Below, piece by piece: positions 1-11,800 of a DNA stretch of 64,000 nucleotides (within the stretch, counting starts at the first letter, position 1; each line of letters starts with the position of its first letter). The stretch lies in NCBI RefSeq assembly GCF_963855985.1, contig NC_087097.1, positions 5,737,001 through 5,801,000 on the forward strand, given 5' to 3'. The notes beneath the pieces are model-generated. The model did no database searches and was not told where the DNA came from. It saw only the letters and a list, made by a program, of their open reading frames with translations. This DNA is from Ostrinia nubilalis (taxonomy: Eukaryota; Arthropoda; Insecta; Lepidoptera; Crambidae). The translations under genes and the position numbers were made by a program.

Positions 1-1558
1 AGACTAATTTTATTTACCTACTAGCTACGATGGAATCAAAGGTTAACAGAAGTGACAGAGAATGCTTTATTTATGGCTTTAGGTTCGCTTTATGTTACTA
101 TCCATGTCATTAAAGAAAAAGTAAATAAACATTTATTTAGGAAAGATGCTTACCAGATACTTGAAGGATCAGCCGACCCTTCCTTCCGACCTTTCTAGGA
201 CCTATAAGTGGTTACCGGCAAAGGTGTCTACTTTTTTTTCTTTTACTGCAGTACAGTTGACAGCTAGTTTATCCGACCTTTTTGTTGCAAAATGCCCTAA
301 TTACAATAACGTAAGATGCCTCAATATTGAGCTTGATGTACAGATGGGTATGGCCTGCGCATCTTGTGGTCTGGTCTAGGTATAATTGTGCATAGGCTCT
401 TACACTCGGATGGAGATGAAGCAACGACGCAAATTGCAGTACATCGTGACCAGTGGGCGGACTGTCGTGCCACCGCAGCGCCGGGTCACGGCTGTGAGCA
501 CTCGTACGCATCTGTCAACAGTGGTGACATTCCTCGGCTTAGGGGTTAAGTGGAAAAGTACTGTTTCGTCGGTGATTTTGATAAGTTTGCACCATCTTAA
601 ATTCTATAACAAACCTCAAAAATCTGTCAAACTCCATACAAAAAACACCGGTAACCTATCCTTAACGTCACAGTTAAAGTTAGGTGGTACAACTTAGCCT
701 CAGTCTGTATGATGAACTTTATTGCTTGGTTTTGTCAAGCTTTAAAACGTAAAACTTATACGACAAGTTTTCTGTAAGCTTATTATGTTGCTCATTAAAT
801 AAATAAATAAATAATAGATAAATATTTTATCTTTGAGATATAAAACCATGATTATTGTTTAAGACTGGTTATTTAATACTAAGTGAGCTTGAAAATACAA
901 TGTATAAGTTGAGTTCGCATGAAACCTAAAGAAACGCGTAATTTGACCACTGCTTTTGCTATCAAACAACAGGATAAACAAACATGCATTTCAAAATTCT
1001 GACTTTTAAGGGCATAAATTCTTTGTTTCTGGTGGGACGATCAGTTCTATAATAAAATGTGTAGCTTTATATTCAATCAAAATAACCATTTTCAAAACCA
1101 CTAAGATTATAACGAGTTTACAGTTTCCGAGCCTATTATACTTCTGAGCCAATGCAATGACACCGCTCCAGGGGACTTAATTAAAATTGTTCTTGCAATG
1201 CTAGTTCGTAGGCATTTTAAATAAGTTGAGGGCTTTTATGAAACGCTTTGTGGCTTTGCAAGAATCTGAGTGAGGCTATTTTGAGAAATAAATAATGAGT
1301 GGCTTAGATGAAGGCAAGGTTTTGTCATTATTGTTTTGGTGAGACAGAGCTATCATAAATATTAGTTAGATAAAGATAATCTACTCGTAGAATGGTAATT
1401 GAAAAAACAATAATAACAAATCACTGTCTTTGGCGTTTAAGAACAATATTTCTACCTTTAACTTGATCCAATCTTTCATCATCATCATCGTCAGGTCATT
1501 TGTTACCAAAGGAACATGGAGGATTTAGCCTACACACCCTACGATCTGACTCTGTGAT
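1..1558. other. Intergenic sequence, no gene recognised
   Basis: AT-rich flank with no supported coding exon. A GC-richer patch at about 345-545 carries overlapping short ORFs on both strands, none of which resembles a family I know. One MITE lies inside (582-702). The remainder holds only A/T-rich sequence and short simple repeats. Confidence 0.6.
582..702. repeat. MITE family A, copy 1
   Basis: A ~120-bp sequence with inverted ends (TTGCACCATCTTA at the left, TTAGGTGGTACAACTTAGCC at the right). The middle shares ATCTGTCAAACTCCATAC and AAAAACACCGGT with six other copies at 8.7, 17.5, 32.2, 41.7, 48.4 and 55.0 kb. Non-autonomous DNA transposon, no ORF. Confidence 0.8.
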
Positions 1559-1562
1559 TTAA

Positions 1563-2842
1563 CCCATTAACGCCCATAGTGAAACCACGATATATTTTCA
1601 TAATATTTTTTATTATTGCTACTGAATGGATTACAAGTAATCTATAAACACAAAAAAATATTGAAAAAAAATTAAAAACCTTGAAAAAAAACCCTGTACA
1701 CAGGTGTGTACAGTACAGTACAGTGTGGCGGATCAGGTGAGAAATTTCCCGAAGCAAGGTCGCTCTACGCAAAGCGTTTTCAGGCATTTAGAGCAACACC
1801 AACGCCCCTCCTATGGCAAATAACACACCTTAGAGGGTTTACAATACGGTTATGCCCTCCATTGCTTGACTGTAAATATGATGTTGACGATGATGGCCGC
1901 GTCTTCGTTTTATTATTGGGTAAATACGATCTGGCAATAGATCGCCTAAAAGCCAATTGATCCAAGTACGTTGTGTTTTTGGTTTACACGGTAAGTACAT
2001 ATAAGCGCCATGCATTTGAGACCGCCATATCCACTAGTTTGGGTGATTTCATGAGCAGTAGAAAAAATGGGTGATATTTTTCTCCAAGTAGGATTTTCAG
2101 CAACTTCGTTACGAGCACGTTTTTGAGCCGGACCAAGGCTTGAAAGAGTTTCTTCATCGCTATTGACCCACTCCGGCTCTTCATCTGAAGGTTGGTCGCG
2201 TAATAGCTCGATAGTACCTGGTATATCTCAAAGTACCGAGGAAGTCAAATCATCTTATGCACCTTCTTCTTCATCACTAACAACAGCAGGATCAGGTGGT
2301 ACGATGATAAATTTTAGCTCCGTATCGTCATCTTCAGCTGCCATAATGGATTCGATGGCTTCCTCTAGTTTTGAAACTCGTTTTGAGATGATAAACGTTA
2401 TCTATGTGACATCTTCAATCATCAACCTGGTCTTGAAAAAAATGTTTTTCTTAGTATACATTCACCCACTGTACACAAGCGTGTACACCAACATTCTTGA
2501 AAAATTTTTGGTATGTTATATGTATATATTTATTATTTTTTTAGCTTATAATAATAATTAACAATGTAAACTTACCTTGAAACGTAGAATTGAATCAAAA
2601 TAAAGCTAAAATATATTATATCAGTATTATTTCACAACCAGCGCCAGTCACTTTGAGAAAAGGTCGGAAAAAAATGTTAATTAGACATTTATTTTTACAC
2701 CACCCTCCAACTTTTTTATATTTCTTACCTTGTATCGACATCTAGATTAGGTTTTATCAAGTAATTTGACTTAACATTAGAAGTTGCGTTCAGAAATAAA
2801 GTTTAAAGAAGTGTACACACGTGTGTACAGAGGGCGTTAATG
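1563..2842 (-). mobile_element. Decayed piggyBac-like element
   Basis: The element is bounded by perfect 13-bp terminal inverted repeats, CCCATTAACGCCC at 1563 and its complement ending at 2842. Each is flanked by TTAA (1559-1562 and 2843-2846), the piggyBac target-site signature. Subterminal palindromic TGTACAC/GTGTACA motifs occur at both ends (about 1693-1712 and 2812-2828), and another lies at about 2470. At 1,280 bp it is far shorter than an autonomous piggyBac (about 2.4 kb or more). The minus strand still carries transposase fragments, so this is an internally deleted copy. Confidence 0.9.
1780..2410 (-). pseudogene. piggyBac transposase remnant (N- and C-terminal pieces)
   Basis: Read on the minus strand, about 2400-2160 gives an acidic N-terminal region with IIVPPDPAVVSDEEEG followed by in-frame stops, then DEEPEWVNSDEE. 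This resembles the acidic N-terminus of piggyBac-family transposases. About 1965-1780 reads DQLAFRRSIARSYL and then a Cys/His-bearing stretch, like the C-terminal end of the family. The central DDD catalytic domain is missing and several stops interrupt the frame. The fragment cannot encode active transposase. The family call rests on these motifs and the TTAA termini; the fragment boundaries are approximate. Confidence 0.7.
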
Positions 2843-2846
2843 GGTT

Positions 2847-4037
2847 AAGTGAACACTTAAAATCCTTTATTCGACTCTTACGACATCCATGGAAAAAGTG
2901 GCAGTATTATTCTACTCTTCCGAAACCACACGGGAACTTTATTCAAGTTTTAAAATTTCAAAATCGTATGAAATAGAGTCATTGTTCACTTAGTTCACTA
3001 GAATTTTAGAGTCCTAAATTACACTGAACAAATAACGGCAATATAAAAAACGCCATTGTTAAAGCAGTTTACAGCTGAATCTAAAACCGTAAAGATGGTA
3101 TCAATTTTATTGCCAATATCTCGGGTTTGGGCCTAAAGGCCGTTAGATTGATAGATCTGCGTTTCCACTACATGTTGAAATAGTTTTTTATTGCTTGTTA
3201 CAGATTACTTGGCAAGTGTACTCTACATTTCCTAATGCATTCTTTAATGGCAATCTACGGCACACGTTTTGAATGTGTTGAACAACGTCACAATGTTTGC
3301 TTAAACTATGGACTAAAATTCTTAACTAGGTTAAACAAATGAACATCGGAAAAAATATGTAAATACCTAGTTGAAAAACAAACGAATCGCGGATTAATTT
3401 CAATACTTAGTATTTTAATTATGAATTTGGGTCTAAGTTATTACTTGCTTATTTTTATATTTGGTGTATGAATAAATAAATTAATGTTTATAAGGAAATT
3501 TATTTATTTATTATTATTATTTATTATAAGCTCTATACAAGTGCTTACATCATTATCTTCATCATTATAAGCTCTATCATCACAGTTATTTCATATATTT
3601 CTACCACTGCTATTTTGTTAACTGCTTTCTTTTTAATCTGCAAGTGACTTATTTCTAAAATCACAAAAGTCAACCCCTTTAACATATAATAAGTAAGAAT
3701 AATAATAATTTACTCTTAAATTTATGTTAAGTGGCGTGCAGTAATAAGAATTTCAGGTCAAAGTATGGGCCCATCACTCTTAGCCGCCCCTCATTTCCAT
3801 GTCTTGGGTGGTGGCGCTACTGGAATTTTATTAAAATTATTCCATACGATTACGCGTTTGATAGAGTGCCTGCAGTGTGACGGCAATCAGTTTTATTTGA
3901 TACAGCTTGCGAGAGGATATTGTGGATGGCTCATTTCGTTTTTTGATGAGGTATCCAAATTATTGTTGAGTTATGAAAAGTTAGCTATTGGGGTAATGTA
4001 GATAAAATCCTAATTTAAAATATTTATCGCACAATAT
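2847..4037. other. No gene seen
   Basis: AT-rich sequence between the piggyBac and an RTE fragment. A 78-codon open frame at 3765-4001 has no recognisable domain, no flanking splice signals I trust, and an ordinary length for this base composition. Confidence 0.5.
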
Positions 4038-4205
4038 GATCCTCCGATCCGGGCTGGAAGACGTAGCGTGGGCAGGCCTCCTACTAGGTGGACCGACGAT
4101 CTGGTAAAAGTCGCGGGAAGAGCCTGGATGCGTTCAGCGCAGGACCGTGCATTGTGGAAAACCTTGGAGGAGGCCTTTGTCCAGCAGTGGACGTCATTTG
4201 GCTGA
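4038..4205 (+). pseudogene. RTE-type LINE, 3' end of ORF
   Basis: An open frame reads GRPPTRWTDDLVKVAGRAWM and ends with QQWTSFG and a TGA at 4203-4205. This is the characteristic C-terminus of lepidopteran RTE-clade endonuclease/reverse-transcriptase polyproteins. Only the last ~55 codons remain; the 5' part is truncated, as is usual for LINE insertions. Related tails lie at 34.06, 36.4, 54.5 and 57.1 kb. Confidence 0.8.
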
Positions 4206-5291
4206 AACGAACGAATATGATCCTTAACGTGAGATTATGGTGGCTAGTTTTGGAGTATTTAAAACATTATATTGAAGTAGATATCATACTAATATCAACA
4301 CACGATATTGATAGTGCCTTTTGAGAGAAAATAAAAAAAAAGTAAATAAAGTTTAAATTAAGCGAATACTACAGTCGAATTGACCCCACCAACAAAATCC
4401 AGCTCTAAACTTAATAGTTTGGGATGAAGGTAATACAAAATTCTAGTCGTACTCGTATTAAATTTCCAGACCCTCCATTCCGCTCTAGTGCTCATTTAAC
4501 AAAACACCGAAAACACAAATTAAGCAAAACAGCTCAGATGTTCGAATCGCCACACTAATTCCACGGGCGACCCAAAAAGTTTCCACTCTTGCCTACAAAT
4601 AGCAGTGTTGCCTTGAAAAATGGCAACCCCGGCCAGCCGATAATGTACGAGGCAGAACAATCCATCAGGGCGCGGGTAACCCCCTCCAACCCCCATTAGG
4701 GGTTTTGTAGATACGTTTTTACGATTTTTACGATCGCTTGCATAGTTTCGCACTGAAACATGCTTTTGAAAAATACTTTCTGGAATTTCACATGGAATGG
4801 AATTGCTATTTTCGTAATATATTGCGAATATTTTAAAAATATTCTGCTTTATTAAATTTTAATGTACTTCTCATCACCGGCCCACAGGTTTATTAATATT
4901 ACAAAGATATTATTATGTAAAAGAGCTTTCAAAAAGCCAACTTGTCGAGAGTAATAAATTAGTGCATTTTATGAAAATGCTATTTCACGCTACAATTTTC
5001 TATTAAAAGATAAATTAATGTTGAAATGTGCTTCATTCTAATTGGCAATGCTCAATACCGTTGGAAAGTCACAAATGTTGTTGTGCGATTTTTACAAATA
5101 CATTCTATTTGGAAAATACCCTAAAGATATTATTATTTAGGAGAAAAACGTTAAAAGAACAGTTTAGAATTAATAAGAGACTCTAGTCTTACACTTGAAT
5201 AAAACGATCCCATTGTTATTCATACTATTCATTCCTTTTTAATAAAGAACAAATTGTAAGACAGTTAAAAACGAAACCTTTTCTTTTGCAG
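4206..5291. other. No gene seen; upstream of GalNAc-transferase
   Basis: AT-rich. A 77-codon minus-strand frame at 4520-4753 lies in a GC-richer patch with GGCAACAC-like motifs typical of hAT ends, so it is more likely repeat-derived than a gene. Part of this stretch should be the intron before the 5'-UTR exon. Confidence 0.45.
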
Positions 5292-5622
5292 ATCTCAATT
5301 TCAAGAACATGGACGAGAAATGTCGACTGAGTCGGAAATGAAACAGAAAACTAGGAAGAAAATTGTAAAACTTTGGCACGGCGAGACGACGTTATAGCCG
5401 GGCACCTTCTTAAAGCCATGTGAAGTGAAGGGGTCCCGAAGAAACTGTCATATCTAAAAGGCATATCGTGCGACAATCTGACTAAAGACATATCTTTTTA
5501 TTTATGCTAGTCACCTTTTTGTGATAGTTAGTAAAATTGCTCAAATTAAACTCTAAGCTAAATAAGGAGATGTTGAGATTGAACTGACGATATTGAGAAA
5601 GTTGTAAACGAAGTTGAGGATA
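5292..5622 (+). other. Probable 5' UTR part of the first coding exon
   Basis: A strong splice acceptor (CCTTTTCTTTTGCAG ending at 5291) precedes the start codon by 331 bp with no intervening donor of quality. The coding start exon therefore probably begins at 5292, and the promoter lies upstream at a non-coding exon I cannot place. A short upstream ORF of 10 codons (ATG at 5309, stop by 5341) sits in this leader and could dampen translation. That role is inference. Confidence 0.5.
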
Positions 5623-5854
5623 ATGAAATTCACGATGGTTTTCTTAAGACGGAGGACGTTGATTTTGAAAGCCGTGCTGGTGTTGACGGCGGTGTGGTTC
5701 ATGGTTGCTTTGTTGACCACAAATGGTGGGACACGGAACGCTATTGGCGCTCCGCCGATTGAGTACGAAGATCCGGAGGCGAAGCCGTTAAAGATGGCAA
5801 AGCCGACGTCTACGAAACGAAAGAGCGAATCGTATGGCAACAATCTGTCTGACG
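5623..5854 (+). CDS. Pgant9: GalNAc-transferase exon 1: start, membrane anchor, stem
   Basis: The start is the ATG at 5623; it gives [11 protein letters not shown], a short basic cytoplasmic tail. A hydrophobic segment of ~19 residues follows ([17 protein letters not shown]), the type II signal anchor expected for a Golgi glycosyltransferase. The remainder is a Pro/Lys-rich stem. The second in-frame ATG (codon 5) would shorten only the tail. The exon ends in phase 1 at a consensus donor, GTAAGT. Confidence 0.9.
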
Positions 5855-8800
5855 GTAAGTCACTACGAGTAACACAAAACGCTTGGGTGGTGTTTTAGCG
5901 GTTGCTTTGTTTCTTTTTACGTAACCTTTTAGCACTAACTTTTTAAAGGACAGGCAAAAGAAATGTACATAATATCCTTAGGTATATATAATTCTTGCAG
6001 AACATTTAATTCACTTTCCTTTATTTGAGCAAATTATTTTTTTTTTCTTTTATTATCCCTTATATTTTTGACTAATTTACTGCAAAGATTTTTTGCAATA
6101 CTTTGTTTTAGTGCCTCTTAAATACCTTAACGTAACGTTTCTCTTTCTCTGCATGCGTAACACTTTTTTATTTGTTGCTTTTTACTAGATACTATGCATG
6201 ATAATGTACGTTTGTCCATCACAGAACATCGTGCTGTCAATTGGATCGATCGGATATCTGGTTTTGAAGGTAATTTTGAAAACCATTTAGTAAAGAAAGC
6301 AAAAAAATACATCTAATTTGAAAAACATAACGTCACACTCTTGTCAAAGAACGTGTTTCATGATAATTTTCAATTTCAAACGTGCCCTGATTTCAAAAGC
6401 GAATGTGCTCATTATTAAGAATAACTTTTTGCCAGTATTTTTTTCAAATCTTTTGTCCATTCATATAACGTTATATCTCGATGAAAACAATAGAGTCTTA
6501 TAAATTATTTTACTATTACTACGTTTTATAGTTTTAATAAAAAAAGAGGTTGTTTTTATACAGGTTGTTAGGTAAATGGGTATATGAGCCGACACTAGCC
6601 CATGTTAACATGGGCATATAAATGGTATGGTGAAGTCAGAAATTTGATATCTTCATTTTAATTATTTCAATTTTCATACAAATCGGATTTCATAAAATTT
6701 TTTTTGTATGACAATTAAAAAAATTAAATGATATATCAAATTTCTGACTTCACCACACCATTTATATGTCCAGATTAACATGGGCTAGTGTCGGTTCATA
6801 TACCCATTTACCTAACACCCTGTATAAGATGACCAAGTCAAATGTTTCAACAATTTTAAAATAGTACTTGTAAAAAAACATACAATACACAGTGTATTTT
6901 TTCTAAAACTGGATAAGTATGAAGTTCTATTCCCAGAAATACTGCGGACCATTATCAATAAAACATAATGAGAAAAAATCTAGCTTTATTATCTGTGAGG
7001 AAAAAGTAAATGTGCCATTTTATTATGGGTGGTGTCTGTAATAAAATTAATAGTAATTTTATGTGCTTTTCGTTTTATTTTAATGTCGGATGTGTAGTCT
7101 CACTTTTTGCGATTCAACCGCAGATGTTCAATGGTGTCGGTGTATGTACATAACCTTTAGTTTAAAAACTGGAAATGGTGATTGGATCGTTTGGATTAAT
7201 GGTTATGGTGTCTGATTATGTCAATTACTTGTACAGATGATACTATTTTTTGTTATGAAACATCTGTAAATCAGTATCTACTTGAAGATGTATTTTTGTG
7301 ATTGTGTACCATGTTTATTGTGTATGATAAATACAATAAAAATAAAACGTTAATGTAGTTGGATATTATAAACTCAGAAGATTTTTGTCTGATTGTTAGA
7401 TGTCTTCGAGAATTATTTTGAAGCAAAACATAATGGAACCCAATTTAATACAGTCTTAATCTATAGAATTAGAAATTACTTTATCCAGCTTAACCGAGAA
7501 CAAATTGCGAGTGTTCAAATCTGTTGCCTATTTTATTACCGTTTGATGGTTCTAAAGAAATAAGATAACATTATAATATACAACCTGAATTTATTTGCCT
7601 CTGGGCTCAAGCTCGGATCAGGTACCCCAGCAATCATTCCCACGCTCGCCTTCTAAAGGATGTTACAATACTAATAGCTAATATCCTGCAGGCTTAGGTG
7701 TACTAGCTGCCCCTGGCTCGGACAATGCTCCCGGCGAACTCGGCAAACCGGTCGTGCTACCCAAGAATATAAGCGAGGATACGAAGACAGCCGTCTCTGA
7801 GGGATGGAAAAAGAACGCTTTCAATCAGTATGTCAGCGACCTCATATCGATCCGGAGGAAACTGCCCGACCCCAGGGACGAGTGGTAAGGAAATGAAATG
7901 ATAAATATAATGATACATTAGGTCCGGGAAATTGGGAAAAATCCCCGACGGATTTTAGTCTGATTTGATCCGTAGTAACGGAGATTAAGGGCGAGTTGGA
8001 GTAGTGAAATTATGTCGATCGTATCTCACGCACAACTAGTAAATAAGAATGAAGGTTTGACGAGATTTCTATACAGGTTCGGGCATACTAAAGATGAAAT
8101 CACTAAATTAAAAGCTCTGAAACATCTTATTTTAAAATAAAAAGTAATTTCTTGATTTACTTGATTTTATGTTTTTAAAGAGGTTTTTAATACAAATCCC
8201 TGTGACAGCTTGACAAATATTAAGTGGGTATTTATTAAATGTTTAAAAATCTTGTGTCAAACTGGCTGTTATTCTTTATTACTTCTACAGAACTACTCTT
8301 GGCAATATTTTCTCTTTCTTATTAATTTTTCTGTTCCCAGGTGTAAACTCCCGGGTCGATATCTTAGCAACCTTCCGCAGACGTCTGTGGTGATCTGTTT
8401 CCACAATGAAGCGTGGTCTGTACTGCTCAGGACAGTGCACTCCGTTTTGGACAGGTCGCCTGCTCATCTGATAAAGGAAATCATCCTCGTCGATGACTTT
8501 TCTGATATGCGTAAGTGCCTAATACCTTAAGTGCCTTAAGCTAGCTAATAAATAAATGTTATAGTATAGTGAGCGTCAAATAGTTCGTGACACCCAAAGT
8601 AGCCAAAAAGTTCGCAACACGTCTTTGTTATAATTGGAATATGGTTGTATGTGGCCAATGTGGGTGACACGAACTGTTTGTCACTGACTGTACTAGAATT
8701 AGCATTCTCTAAGGCTGGCTTGCACCATCTTATTTTAACTATGACAAACGTCAAAAATCTGTCAAACTCCAAAAAAAAAACAATGGTTATCGTTAAAGTA

Positions 8801-11800
8801 ACGGTCAAAGTTAGGTGGTGCAACTCAGCCTTAGGTTATAATTGCTTATAACAATAAACTGCAAACTTGCTTGCAGTTTGTTTTACGTTTATAAGTTGAC
8901 AGGTCGTATCCTTTTGCCATTAGGGTTGCAATTCGTGATTAAAAATGTAGTCGTCAAACGTGAAAGAAATTGTACGGGAATGGTGTTGTGAGGCAGCTCT
9001 CCCATTGTTTGTTTTAATTATTGTAAAAGATTTGCCTGTGTGGGTCATTTGCGCCACCGATGGTCGATAATAAAATCATATAAATAATTACCTACTAGGC
9101 ACCTATATTTTTAACGAAAGCTTCCTTTATGAAAATAAAAATTGCGTTTCTTTTGGGCAAGTTCACTTTTTCATAGTTCAATCATATTTCTATACCTTAT
9201 AATAAGCTCACTTTGTGTAAAAAAAAAACTTTTATGTTTATTAATTCTAAAAAACATTGTGGTGAAAATTATGTAAAAAAAATTTCACTTAAAAACATTT
9301 TCCTTTTCTATCCTTCATAAAAATGCAAGCGTAACAGTATCTTTATATTACGTTTAGCTAAAGTGAACAGTTCCCACGAGAGCTTTATTGTACTGGTTTA
9401 ACTCGACGTTACTTAGCCTCATTCAGACACGTAAATTTTCTTATCCAGAAATAATTTCATATTTCTAACAGCGTATAATTTCTTCCAGCACATCTGATGC
9501 AGCAATTAGATGATTACATGTCCTCGCTGCCGAAAGTTAGGATAGTGAGGGCGGCGCGGCGGGAAGGACTCATTAGAGCTAGATTGCTCGGGGCACGATA
9601 CGTTACCGCTCCTGTTCTAACGTATCTAGATAGCCACTGCGAGTGCACAGAGGGTAAGCACAATACTGTACAGCTAACGCTAAATCAGCGAAGTAAATTG
9701 CCCCTTAGGGTTGTGATCATAAAGGTCACAAGCTTATGAACAAAGGAGTTTACTGATTCGAAGTCTGCTGGAAACTTCGTGTGTTGCAATTTGGGCTGGG
9801 TATCATAATTTATGATAGTGCCGGTAGCTATTCAACAACCTATGATAAACATTAATGATCCTTATGATAAAATACTAAATATTTCGTTCAAATTCCAGGT
9901 TGGCTTGAACCGCTGCTGGACAGAATTGCACGAAACAAAACAACAGTGGTTTGCCCCGTCATCGATGTGATCGATGATAACACATTAGAGTATCATTATA
10001 GAGACTCATCATCAGTCAATGTAGGTGGGTTTGACTGGAACCTGCAGTTCAATTGGCACCCCGTACCATCAAGAGAGCGAGCGAGACACCAACATACGGC
10101 AGAGCCGGTCTGGTCTCCGACTATGGCTGGTGGTCTCTTCGCCATAGACAAGGAGTTCTTTGAGAAGCTGGGAACGTATGACAGCGGCTTCGATATCTGG
10201 GGTGGGGAGAATCTAGAACTTTCCTTCAAGACGTGGATGTGCGGTGGAACGCTTGAAATTGTTCCGTGTTCGCACGTCGGTCATATCTTCAGGAAGCGTT
10301 CGCCCTACAAGTGGCGAACTGGTGTGAATGTATTGAAGAAGAATTCCGTGCGGTTAGCTGAGGTAAACAAATCTCATTTCAATAGTTAGTTTACTATTGT
10401 TTAATGCAGAAATTACATTATTTTATTGTGTTCTAGGTTTGGCTGGATGACTACGCGAAGTATTACTATCAGCGTGTAGGTAATGACAAAGGAAACTATG
10501 GAGACGTAAGTGGCAGGAAAGCGCTGAGGGAGAAGCTTGGTTGCAAATCTTTTGAATGGTACTTGAAGAATATTTATCCTGAACTCTTCATTCCTGGAGA
10601 ATCAGTCGCTCATGGCGAGGTATGTTTAATACTTAATTACTCACAAATGTTTTTCATCAATATTAAAAAAAGATTTTTTAGAAGTTTGATTTTTAATGAT
10701 TTGGACAAATTATTGTATGCTGATGAGTGCAAAAATATTTACATGTCCTTCAAAATTATTACCTGTACAGATCCGAAATGTCGCCTTCCAAAAGATATGT
10801 TTGGACTCCCCGACGCGCAAGTCGGATCATCATAAACCCGTCGGCCTATACCCGTGTCACCGACAAGGAGGAAATCAGGTCTTCTGTCGTTTTCAATACG
10901 ACCTAACGCGGCAGTACCACTTTGTTCGAGTTTATATTTTCGTTTTTTTATTTAGTCACTTTTATGCACTCTTCCGAAGCACTATCCATGCACGGATTTT
11001 TCACAGCACATGCACGGAATGTTCTCATATTATATGACCCGTAATAGGTACGAAATGAAGCATTCCGATCTCGATTCTGCCTCGATGGGGAGTCTGAAGA
11101 GAATTCTGGAGAAGCAGTACCGTTGATGATTCATAAATGTCACCATGGTGGTGGCAGACAGGTACCTCAGAAAGGGGGAACATTGTTTGGCAAAAAAATA
11201 GAACTGGTACTAAAATTGTGTGATGAACACCATATAACTTATTCTATTATGAGGAATAAGTGATTTGTTTTCGATTTTGTTTATGTTTGTTTTCATTTCC
11301 ATTATCACAAGTAGCATGATCACTTGAAGTCAGTCCTTATGAGGAATCTTAAAGTTATAAGTCCATATCTGAAATTATATTTCAAGCTATGATGGTAAAT
11401 CAATCACGTTCACAAAAGCCCCGTTTATCAAGTGATGATGTTAAACAAGCACGCTTGCTTTTGGCACGCCTATTTAACTTATGGATGGCATCAGATCGCG
11501 AACCCATGGTCGGATATGTGCATCGACTCCGCGGCCGGCCCCGAAGACATGAAGAAATCAGTCAACGTTTGGCCTTGCCACGGGGAGTACGGAAACCAGG
11601 TTTGTCGAGGCAGCCAATTACTGTTCACACATGCTTTCGCTTACATCTTGTAGTGGTTGTTGGTGCTCATCGATTTGTGGTAAGGTTTGTGGGTATTACT
11701 GGTCAAAATCGTTTCGTCTTCTTTATCGATTTCTTTGCCAACTAATTCTCATACGTCATTTTTATCATGTGGGATTCAGTTATAAATGCAATATTAAATG

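Noticed and set aside
10696..11037. Open frame running through exon 7a into the intron, giving a longer protein end
   Set aside because: After GGNQ the frame becomes hydrophobic low-quality sequence and the beta and gamma repeats would be lost. The splice at 10878 restores the lectin domain in frame.
11048..11130. Alternative reading frame over exon 7b ([20 protein letters not shown])
   Set aside because: It looks protein-like but ends at a stop and has no family match. The frame chosen aligns residue by residue with exons 7a and 7c and ends at a donor.
11389..11745. 118-codon frame overlapping exon 7c
   Set aside because: A different frame from the lectin-like one; it is open by chance over GC-rich exon sequence.
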